A stretch of 13,979 bases of DNA, from NCBI GenBank assembly GCA_027459565.1, contig DAIDIA010000095.1, positions 1 through 13,979 on the forward strand, given 5' to 3'. Positions 1-6,749 of the stretch are shown piece after piece (positions within the stretch are counted from its first letter, which is position 1; each line of letters opens with the position of its first letter). The position numbers and the translations under genes were made by a program. Under the pieces are notes generated by a model. It searched no databases. It had not been told where the DNA came from and was given only the letters and a program-made list of their open reading frames with translations. Origin of the DNA: Acidimicrobiaceae bacterium. Lineage in GTDB: Bacteria; Actinomycetota; Acidimicrobiia; Acidimicrobiales; Bog-793.

Positions 1-1
1 A

Positions 2-2059
2 TTCATGCCCTCCGGCGACCAGCCGCAGGCGATCGCCGCGCTCGCGGCGGGTCTCGAAAGCGGCGAGCGCTACCAGACGCTGCTTGGCATCACCGGCTCG
101 GGCAAGAGCGCCACGATCGCCTGGACGATCGAGCAGGCCCAGCGCCCGACGCTCGTCATCGCCCCGAACAAGTCGCTCGCGGCGCAACTCGCGGGGGAGT
201 TCCGCGAGTTCTTTCCGGAGAACCGGGTGGAGTACTTCGTCTCGTACTACGACTACTACCAGCCAGAGGCATACATGCCCGCCTCGGACACCTTCATCGA
301 AAAAGACAGCTCGGTCAATGACGAGATCGACCGCCTTCGCCATTCCACGACGGCCGCGCTGTTGACGCGCCGCGACGTGATCGTCGTCGCCTCGGTCTCT
401 TGCATCTATGGGCTGGGGTCCCCGGAGGAGTACGCGACGAAGATTCTCGTGCTGACGCCGGGTTCGACTCACGACCAGCGGAGCATTCTCCGCAAGCTGA
501 TCGACCTCCAATACGAGCGTAACGACATGAACCTCGTGCGCGGGAAGTTCCGGGTGCGCGGCGATACCATCGAGCTGCACCCCGCCTACGAGGAGACGGC
601 GGTGAGGATCGAGCTCTTCGGCGATGAGGTCGAACGGATCACGCGGTTCGATTCGCTCACCGGCGAACAGCTCGGTGAACTCGACGAGCTTGCCGTCTTT
701 CCGGCGACACATTACGTCGCCGGTGACGAACGGGTCCGCACGGCGATCGGAAACATCGAGATCGAACTCGGTGAGCGCCTCCGAGAGTTTCGCGCTCATG
801 ACCGGCTCGTCGAGGCACAGAGGCTCGAGATGCGCACCGAGCACGACCTCGAGATGCTCGCCGAGGTCGGGTTCTGTTCCGGGATCGAGAACTACAGCCG
901 TCACCTCGATGGCCGGGGACCGGGCGAGCCGCCATTCACCCTGATCGACTATTTCCCGAAGGACTGGCTGTTGATCATCGACGAGAGCCACGTCACGGTT
1001 CCCCAGCTTCATGGCCAGTATGCGGGAGACCGTTCGAGGAAGGAGGTCCTCGTCGAACACGGCTTCCGGCTCCCGTCGGCGATGGACAATCGCCCGCTCA
1101 CCTTCGAGGAGTTCGACGCTCGCATCAACCAGGTGATCTACTTGTCCGCGACCCCCTCACCCTACGAGCTCGAGGTCTCGACAAATGTCGTGGAGCAGAT
1201 TGTCCGACCGACGGGGCTGCTCGACCCCGAGGTCGTCATCAAGCCGACCAAGAGCCAGATCGACGATCTGCTTGCGGAGATGGAGCCGGTCATCGCGCGC
1301 GGCGAACGGGTCCTCATCACGACGCTCACGAAGAAGATGGCCGAGGACCTGTCGGACTACCTTCTTGAGCTCGGACTACGCGTGCGATACCTGCATTCGA
1401 ATATCGACACGATCGAACGGATCGAGATCATCAGGGACCTGCGCCTTGGCGAGTTCGACGTTCTCGTCGGCATCAACCTCTTGCGCGAGGGTCTCGACCT
1501 TCCCGAGGTCTCGCTCGTCGCGATCCTCGACGCGGACAAGGAGGGGTTCTTGCGCTCGGCAACCTCGTTGATCCAGACGATGGGCCGCGCAGCCCGAAAT
1601 TCGGCGGGCCGAGTGATTCTCTACGCCGACGTGGTCACCGACTCGATGAGGAAGGCGATCTCGGTCACGGAGACCCGTCGACATCGCCAGGAGGCGTACA
1701 ACAGGGAACACGGCATCGATCCCCAGACGATCATCAAGGCCGTCTCTGACCTTGTTGCCCAGTTCCGCACTGCAGCAGGCTCTGGTGAACTCATCCCCGA
1801 GAGCACCGGCGCTCCACTGCCGCGCGGTTCTCGGACCCGCACCGACAGATCGCGCCGCGCCGGCCAGCGCGTGGTCGAGACGATCGGCGCCGCTTTGCCC
1901 GCGCACCCGGGCGAGCTGCCGCGTGAGGAGCTGACGCGCCTCGTTCTCGCACTCGAGTCCGAAATGCACCAAGCGGCTGCGGACCTTCGTTTTGAGTACG
2001 CCGCCCGGTTGCGCGACGAGGTCAAGTCGCTCAGGCGCGAGTTGCGAGAGGTCGGCTAG
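2..2059 (+). CDS. uvrB: UvrABC system subunit B (excinuclease helicase), 5' partial
   Basis: This is the DNA-damage-verifying subunit of nucleotide excision repair. It is loaded by UvrA, opens the helix with its beta-hairpin and recruits UvrC. Counting from the ATG at base 5, the Walker A motif GITGSGKS is at residues 28-35. The tyrosine-rich beta-hairpin (YFVSYYDYYQPEAYMP) is at 77-92, the DESH helicase motif II at 326-329 and motif VI (QTMGRAARN) at 524-532. A C-terminal UVR domain that contacts UvrC lies at about 640-678. The ATG at base 5 is probably internal. In UvrB homologues the GDQPQAI motif is preceded by roughly ten or more conserved residues, and the frame is open back to the window edge with a Phe codon at 2-4. 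The true start is therefore outside the window. The stop TAG is at 2057-2059, and uvrA follows after 17 bases, suggesting co-transcription. Identity is very secure. Confidence 0.97.
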   Translation, partial: FMPSGDQPQAIAALAAGLESGERYQTLLGITGSGKSATIAWTIEQAQRPTLVIAPNKSLAAQLAGEFREFFPENRVEYFVSYYDYYQPEAYMPASDTFIEKDSSVNDEIDRLRHSTTAALLTRRDVIVVASVSCIYGLGSPEEYATKILVLTPGSTHDQRSILRKLIDLQYERNDMNLVRGKFRVRGDTIELHPAYEETAVRIELFGDEVERITRFDSLTGEQLGELDELAVFPATHYVAGDERVRTAIGNIEIELGERLREFRAHDRLVEAQRLEMRTEHDLEMLAEVGFCSGIENYSRHLDGRGPGEPPFTLIDYFPKDWLLIIDESHVTVPQLHGQYAGDRSRKEVLVEHGFRLPSAMDNRPLTFEEFDARINQVIYLSATPSPYELEVSTNVVEQIVRPTGLLDPEVVIKPTKSQIDDLLAEMEPVIARGERVLITTLTKKMAEDLSDYLLELGLRVRYLHSNIDTIERIEIIRDLRLGEFDVLVGINLLREGLDLPEVSLVAILDADKEGFLRSATSLIQTMGRAARNSAGRVILYADVVTDSMRKAISVTETRRHRQEAYNREHGIDPQTIIKAVSDLVAQFRTAAGSGELIPESTGAPLPRGSRTRTDRSRRAGQRVVETIGAALPAHPGELPREELTRLVLALESEMHQAAADLRFEYAARLRDEVKSLRRELREVG

Positions 2060-2076
2060 TCCGCCGATAGGCTCAC

Positions 2077-4902
2077 GTGGTGCCCGATTTCCTCGTCGTT
2101 CGCGGAGCACGCGAGCACAACCTCCAGAACGTGTCCATCGAGCTCCCGCGGGAGAAACTGATCGTCTTCACCGGGCTCTCGGGTTCGGGAAAGTCGTCGC
2201 TCGCATTCGACACGATCTACGCCGAGGGTCAGCGACGGTATGTCGAGTCGCTCTCGTCTTACGCCCGTCAGTTTCTTGGCCAGATGGACAAGCCGGACGT
2301 CGACTTCATCGAGGGGCTCTCTCCGGCGATCTCGATCGACCAGAAGTCTGCATCGCGCAATCCGCGCTCCACGGTCGGCACCGTGACAGAGATCTATGAC
2401 TATCTCCGGCTCCTCTACGCCCGCATCGGTATCGCGCACTGTCCCAAGTGCGGGGACCCGGTCAGTCGTCAGAGTCCGCAGCAGATTGTCGACCGCGTCA
2501 TGGGGATCGCGGATCAGAGCCGGTTCCACGTGCTCGCGCCGCTCGTACGCGGCAGACGGGGAGAATACGGCGCGTTGTTGGAAGATCTCTCCAAGCAGGG
2601 TTTCGCCCGGGTGCGCGTCGACGGCGTCGTGTATGAACTCGCCGATCGCAAGGCGATCGAGATGGCACGTTATGAGCAGCACTCGATCGAGGTTGTCGTG
2701 GACCGGCTCGTGCGCCGCGACGGGATCGAGCGTCGGCTCACGGACTCGATCGAGACCGCGCTTCGGCTTGGTGAGGGAACTGCGGAGATCCAGTTGCTCG
2801 ACTCCGACGAGATCCTCGGCTTCTCCCAGCATCTCTCGTGCGCACGCGATGGCCTGAGTTTCGAGGATCTCGCGCCGCGTTCGTTCTCGTTCAACTCGCC
2901 CTATGGAGCATGTCCCGCGTGCGCAGGGCTCGGAACGCGCCACGAGGTGGACCCGGATCTCATCGTGCCGAATCCCGATCTTGGGATCGCTGATGGTGCG
3001 ATCGCCCCATGGAACGGAGCGCGTACCGAGTACTTCTCCCGTGTTCTTGCCGCCGTCGCAGAGCACTTCGGCTTCGATACCAAGACACCGTGGAAGCGTC
3101 TGACCAAGGCACAGCGGAAGACCCTGCTGTACGGCGCCGCGGGAACGCGCGTCCACATCGCGTATCGCAACCGTTACGGACACAATCGCAGCTACAACGC
3201 CGAGTACGAGGGGGTGATTCCCTGGCTCGAGCGGCGCCACAAAGAGGCGGACTCGGAGTTCATGCGCGAGCAGATCGCCGGCTACATGCGCGAGGTTCCC
3301 TGTTCTGACTGCCATGGCGCGCGCCTCAAGCCGGAGATTCTCGCGGTCACCGTTGGAGACCGCTCGATCGCACAGTTCGCGGCGCTCGCGATCGGCGATG
3401 CACACCGGTTGATCGACGAGCTTGAGCTCAGCCCAAGAGAGATGATGATCGCCGAACGGGTCCTCAAAGAGATCCAGTCGCGACTCCGATTCCTCGTCGA
3501 CGTCGGGCTCGACTATCTCTCGCTTGACCGATCGGCAGCCACGCTCGCTGGCGGTGAGGCGCAACGCATCCGGCTCGCGAGCCAGATCGGTAGCGGACTG
3601 GTCGGGGTCTTGTATGTGCTCGACGAGCCCTCGATCGGTCTCCACCAACGCGACAACCAGCGTCTCATCGAGACGCTCGAGCGCCTGCGCGATCTCGGGA
3701 ACACCGTGATCGTGGTCGAGCACGACGAGGAGACGATCCGCGTCGCTGATCACATTGTCGACATCGGCCCGGGCGCGGGGGAACACGGCGGGGAGATTGT
3801 CTACAGCGGGAAGCTCAAGGGACTGCTCGGCGCCAAGGAATCCATCACCGGCCAGTATCTCTCGAAGCGGCGCTCCATCGCCGTTCCCGAGGCGAGGCGC
3901 GTTCCCCACAAGGGTGTGATCACCGTGCGCGGTGCAAGGGAGCACAATCTCAAGAGCATCGACGTGGAGTTCCCCCTTGGCTGTCTGATCGTCGTCACCG
4001 GGGTCTCGGGATCGGGCAAGTCGACGCTGGTGAATGACATCTTGTTGCGCGCTCTGAGCCAGCACGCCTACGGGTCGCGCTCGGTTCCGGGCAGGCACCG
4101 GAGCGTCGAGGGAGTCGAACAGGTCGACAAGGTGATCGACATCGATCACTCGCCGATCGGAAGGACGCCCCGTTCGAATCCGGCCACGTACACCGGCGTG
4201 TTCGACCACATCCGCAGGCTCTTCGCAGAGACCCCCGAGGCGAAGCTCCGCGGCTACAAACCGGGTCGATTCTCGTTCAACGTCGCCGGTGGCCGTTGCG
4301 AGACGTGCTCGGGCGATGGAACGATCAAGATCGAGATGCACTTCCTCCCGGACATCTACGTTCCCTGCGAGACCTGCAAGGGCGACCGGTACAACCGCGA
4401 CACGCTCGAGGTGCTCTGGAAGGGCAGGTCGATCGCCGACGTGCTACGGCTGTCGTGTGAGGAGGCCGTCGATGTCTTCGCCGCGCAGCCGGTGATCGCA
4501 CGGCACCTGCGTACCCTTGTCGATGTCGGGCTCGGGTATGTCCGACTCGGTCAGAGCGCGCCGACACTCTCGGGCGGCGAGGCGCAGCGCGTCAAGCTCG
4601 CCTCCGAGCTCTCCAAGCGTCCCACGGGCAGGACCGTCTACATCCTCGACGAGCCGACGACCGGGCTCCACTTCGAGGACGTCAACAAGCTGCTCGGCGT
4701 GCTCCAGCGGCTCGCGGACCAGGGGAATACGGTGATTGTCATCGAGCACAACCTCGATGTGATCAAATGCGCAGACTGGATCATCGACCTTGGTCCAGAG
4801 GGCGGCGGAGGTGGCGGCCGGGTGGTCGCCGTGGGCACGCCGGAGAAGATCGCGAAGGTCGCGAACAGCCATACGGGGCGCTTCCTCGCACCCCTTTTAT
4901 AG
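2077..4902 (+). CDS. uvrA: UvrABC system subunit A (damage-sensing ABC ATPase)
   Basis: UvrA is the dimeric ABC-type ATPase that scans DNA and delivers UvrB to lesions. The 941-residue product has two complete nucleotide-binding modules. Module I has Walker A (GLSGSGKSS) at 33-41, signature LAGGEAQ at 490-496 and Walker B (VLDEP) at 514-518. Module II has Walker A (GVSGSGKST) at 642-650, signature LSGGEAQ at 831-837 and Walker B (ILDEP) at 856-860. Zinc-binding CxxC pairs are visible: CPKC at 122-125, CPAC in the first insertion, CSDC further on, and CETC twice in the second half. Length is normal for the family. The start is GTG at 2077, or GTG at 2080 immediately after it. No strong Shine-Dalgarno sequence is visible, so translation may be coupled to uvrB 17 bases upstream. 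A glycine run (GGGGGG) near the C-terminus slightly extends a loop that is already glycine-rich in the family. Confidence 0.98.
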   Translation: MVPDFLVVRGAREHNLQNVSIELPREKLIVFTGLSGSGKSSLAFDTIYAEGQRRYVESLSSYARQFLGQMDKPDVDFIEGLSPAISIDQKSASRNPRSTVGTVTEIYDYLRLLYARIGIAHCPKCGDPVSRQSPQQIVDRVMGIADQSRFHVLAPLVRGRRGEYGALLEDLSKQGFARVRVDGVVYELADRKAIEMARYEQHSIEVVVDRLVRRDGIERRLTDSIETALRLGEGTAEIQLLDSDEILGFSQHLSCARDGLSFEDLAPRSFSFNSPYGACPACAGLGTRHEVDPDLIVPNPDLGIADGAIAPWNGARTEYFSRVLAAVAEHFGFDTKTPWKRLTKAQRKTLLYGAAGTRVHIAYRNRYGHNRSYNAEYEGVIPWLERRHKEADSEFMREQIAGYMREVPCSDCHGARLKPEILAVTVGDRSIAQFAALAIGDAHRLIDELELSPREMMIAERVLKEIQSRLRFLVDVGLDYLSLDRSAATLAGGEAQRIRLASQIGSGLVGVLYVLDEPSIGLHQRDNQRLIETLERLRDLGNTVIVVEHDEETIRVADHIVDIGPGAGEHGGEIVYSGKLKGLLGAKESITGQYLSKRRSIAVPEARRVPHKGVITVRGAREHNLKSIDVEFPLGCLIVVTGVSGSGKSTLVNDILLRALSQHAYGSRSVPGRHRSVEGVEQVDKVIDIDHSPIGRTPRSNPATYTGVFDHIRRLFAETPEAKLRGYKPGRFSFNVAGGRCETCSGDGTIKIEMHFLPDIYVPCETCKGDRYNRDTLEVLWKGRSIADVLRLSCEEAVDVFAAQPVIARHLRTLVDVGLGYVRLGQSAPTLSGGEAQRVKLASELSKRPTGRTVYILDEPTTGLHFEDVNKLLGVLQRLADQGNTVIVIEHNLDVIKCADWIIDLGPEGGGGGGRVVAVGTPEKIAKVANSHTGRFLAPLL

Positions 4903-4908
4903 AGAACG

Positions 4909-4914
4909 AAGGAG
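4909..4914 (+). promoter_or_regulatory. Ribosome binding site of the SDR gene
   Basis: AAGGAG lies 11 bases before the ATG at 4926. It supports that start over longer readings of the same frame, which would begin inside uvrA. Spacing is a little long but acceptable. Confidence 0.6.
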
Positions 4915-4925
4915 ATGGTGGCGAG

Positions 4926-5681
4926 ATGGATCTCGAACTGACGGGAAAGCGGGCGGTGGTGACCGGCGGGAGTCGGGGGATCGGCAGGGCGATCGCCGTC
5001 GCGCTGTGCCGCGAGGGTGTCGATGTTGCGCTGTTCGCGCGCGACCGGGCGCGTCTCGATGCCACGGCCAGCGAGATCGCGGATCTCACGGGAAGACGGG
5101 TCGAGGGATTCGTGGTCGACACCGGAAGCGAGCCCTCCGTGATCGAGGGCGTGCGCAGCATGGTCCAGTCCTTTGGAGGGGTGGATATCCTCGTCAACGC
5201 GGCCGCGAAGCCCGGGGGGCAGTCCAAGCCACCGACCTATGACCAGGTGACCTCCGAGGCCTTCTTCGAGGACATGAACGTCAAGGTGATGGGCTACCTC
5301 CGCTGCGCGCAGCAGATCGCCCCGCACATGATCAATGCGGGGTGGGGGAGGATCATCAACATCAGCGGCCTCGCGGCACGCAACGCGGGCACGGTGATCG
5401 GCTCCGTGCGAAATGTCGCGGTCTCGGCGCTGACGAAGAATCTCGCCGACGCGCTCGGTCCCTATGGGATCAACGTCACCGTGGTGCACCCCGGGAACAC
5501 GGTCACCGAGGCGACGACTCCGGAGGTACTGAGCCGTCCGGCCACCAATATCGTCGGTAGGATGATCACTGCGGCCGAGGTCGCCGACGTCGTGACCTTG
5601 CTCGCCTCGCCGAAGAGCATCGCCATCACGGGTGATGCGGTCGTCGTCGGCGGAGGTTCGCCGAGGTCGATCTACTACTGA
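4926..5681 (+). CDS. SDR-family oxidoreductase-like protein lacking the Tyr-Lys pair
   Basis: This 251-residue protein has the short-chain dehydrogenase/reductase Rossmann fold. The nucleotide-binding TGGSRGIG is at residues 13-20, a variant NAAAKPGG replaces the usual NNAG, INISG is at 144-148, and there is a C-terminal ITGDAVVVGGG strand. Classical SDRs then have YxxxK, but here there is no tyrosine at all between S147 and K171 (the stretch reads GSVRNVAVSALTK at 159-171). By alignment to FabG the Tyr falls on G159/S160 and the Lys on N163/V164. The protein may therefore bind NAD(P)(H) but use a different mechanism, or be non-catalytic. I recall other actinobacterial SDR proteins with a similar RN.A...LTK pattern, so this is probably a divergent subfamily rather than a decayed gene. 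It starts 23 bases after uvrA, so it is probably in the uvrBA transcript. Substrate and link to repair are unknown. Confidence 0.9.
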   Translation: MDLELTGKRAVVTGGSRGIGRAIAVALCREGVDVALFARDRARLDATASEIADLTGRRVEGFVVDTGSEPSVIEGVRSMVQSFGGVDILVNAAAKPGGQSKPPTYDQVTSEAFFEDMNVKVMGYLRCAQQIAPHMINAGWGRIINISGLAARNAGTVIGSVRNVAVSALTKNLADALGPYGINVTVVHPGNTVTEATTPEVLSRPATNIVGRMITAAEVADVVTLLASPKSIAITGDAVVVGGGSPRSIYY

Positions 5682-5690
5682 TCGGTCTCG
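5662..5690 (+). terminator. Stem-loop between convergent genes, candidate terminator
   Basis: The arms at 5662-5672 and 5680-5690 can pair over 11 positions in plus-strand RNA, including two G-U wobbles, around the 7-base loop at 5673-5679. It spans the SDR stop codon and fills the 10-base gap before the stop codon of the minus-strand gene. There is no T-tract. On the minus strand the wobbles become A-C mismatches, so the structure favours termination of plus-strand transcripts. Judged by eye; no folding energy was computed. Confidence 0.4.
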
Positions 5691-5691
5691 C

Positions 5692-6648
5692 CTACGAACC
5701 CGGCAGGTGGTCGAGTCCGTAGGGCGGAGCGCCATCGATGGTCTCGAGCGCCGCGAGGAAACAGTGCAGCTGTGCGCGTGCGCGTTCGGCTCGCGCATGC
5801 TGGCTCGCGCGATGACAGAACAGCGCCCAGTCACAGCTCCTCGCTGCGCCCCACAGCGCGACCCTCCTCGGACTCAGTCGAAGGCGCGAGGCGACGGCGT
5901 CGATCCGCATGAGGATCTCTCGCTCGTCTGGCCGGTCGATCCGATCCGGATCGACCTCGAGGATCAGCGGGATCGTCTCGTAGGCCGGATCGCCGCGAAG
6001 CGGCCTCGGATCGATGGCTATCCAGGGCCGGCGCGCGGACTTGAGGATGTTGCCGGGGTGGAGGTCACCGTGCAAGAGCACCCCCCTCTCCTTGACGCGG
6101 CCGAACGCACCGAGGATCTCGAGTCCGAGCTGGTACTCGCGACAGACGAGTTCGGGCCGGTCGGCGAGCGTGCGTTGGCCAAGTTCGAAATAGTGCCCGC
6201 ACTGGCGCGCGAGCGTGTCGACTCCCGCAAAGGGCTTGGTCTGCCAGAGTTCGTCCATCAGGGCGAGCGTGACCTCGAGGGCCTCATCGGTTCGCGCACC
6301 GTCGCGAAGCGTCGACCCCGGATCGCACCATTCGAGCAAAAGCGCGGATCGTTCGCCCTCGTAGACCTCGACGGTCCTTTCGCCGCCGTACGCGCGCAAC
6401 GCGTCGAGCTCGCGGTGCATCGCGGGATAGGAGATCTTCAACAACGCGGGCGATGCGTCCTCGCGTCGCACACGCGCGACGTACGCGGTGCTCGCTCCTC
6501 GAATGGGGGCCTCGATCTCGCACCGCCATCGATCGAGGTAGTGCACAATCTGGCCCGGGAGATCCTCGCACCAACGCCGGCCGTCATCTTGCCAGTACAG
6601 GTATGCGCTCTTGGTCAGATCGTCGGAAATCTCGGGCGTTGGTGTCAC
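5692..6648 (-). CDS. APH(6)/hydroxyurea-type phosphotransferase family kinase
   Basis: This 318-residue protein matches the aminoglycoside/hydroxyurea antibiotic-resistance kinase family (streptomycin 6-kinase-like). Visible kinase features are LLKIS with the likely ATP-binding Lys at 71, and a Glu at 80 (MHRE). The catalytic loop HGDLHPGN is at 193-200 with Asp195 as base. The metal-binding segment WIAIDPRPLRGDPAYE begins at 209, with Asp213. The WIAIDPxPLxGDPAYE form is typical of the APH(6) branch. Length agrees with the family or is slightly long. The start is GTG, with GGGAGGA six bases upstream on the minus strand. It is divergent from uvrC and convergent with the SDR gene, so it forms its own transcription unit. 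No antibiotic biosynthesis gene or mobile element adjoins it. The real substrate is unknown, and chromosomal members in environmental bacteria need not confer resistance. Confidence 0.87.
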   Translation of the reverse strand: MTPTPEISDDLTKSAYLYWQDDGRRWCEDLPGQIVHYLDRWRCEIEAPIRGASTAYVARVRREDASPALLKISYPAMHRELDALRAYGGERTVEVYEGERSALLLEWCDPGSTLRDGARTDEALEVTLALMDELWQTKPFAGVDTLARQCGHYFELGQRTLADRPELVCREYQLGLEILGAFGRVKERGVLLHGDLHPGNILKSARRPWIAIDPRPLRGDPAYETIPLILEVDPDRIDRPDEREILMRIDAVASRLRLSPRRVALWGAARSCDWALFCHRASQHARAERARAQLHCFLAALETIDGAPPYGLDHLPGS

Positions 6649-6749
6649 AAAGAGTCCTCCCGATCGACGATGGCGCGGCGACCGTTCCAGGGAGACGAAG
6701 ATATCGCGGATGTGTCAAAGCCATCGGAAATCCGCTTAGCGTAGATACC
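6649..6749. promoter_or_regulatory. Divergent intergenic region between phosphotransferase and uvrC
   Basis: This 101-base region must hold the promoters for both divergent genes. On the minus strand a perfect TTGACA sits at 6718-6713, but I see no good -10 at normal spacing. On the plus strand a TAnnnT-type -10 (TAGCGT) lies at 6737-6742. It would start transcription at or within a base or two of the uvrC GTG at 6750, so uvrC could be leaderless; no Shine-Dalgarno precedes that GTG. Both calls are weak. Confidence 0.3.
6655..6661 (-). promoter_or_regulatory. Ribosome binding site of the phosphotransferase gene
   Basis: On the minus strand this reads GGGAGGA, followed by six bases and a GTG whose first base is at 6648. 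It is one of the strongest Shine-Dalgarno sequences in the window and fixes the start of the minus-strand gene. Confidence 0.75.

Noticed and set aside
2052..2067. 5-bp hairpin (TCGGC / GCCGA) across the uvrB stop
   Set aside because: It is too short, lacks a T-tract, and lies between genes that should be co-transcribed.
2056..4341. 761-codon open frame on the minus strand opposite uvrA
   Set aside because: Long antisense frames are expected opposite GC-rich genes with biased codons. Its translation shows low-complexity charged sequence and no recognisable domain, while the plus strand encodes a complete UvrA.
4767..4925. Upstream extension of the SDR frame into the end of uvrA
   Set aside because: The extension is Arg-rich shadow sequence of uvrA, and the SDR family begins right after the ATG at 4926, which has a ribosome site.
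5632..6744. 370-codon plus-strand frame opposite the phosphotransferase
   Set aside because: The minus strand carries clear kinase motifs and a strong ribosome site; the plus-strand product has no recognisable feature.
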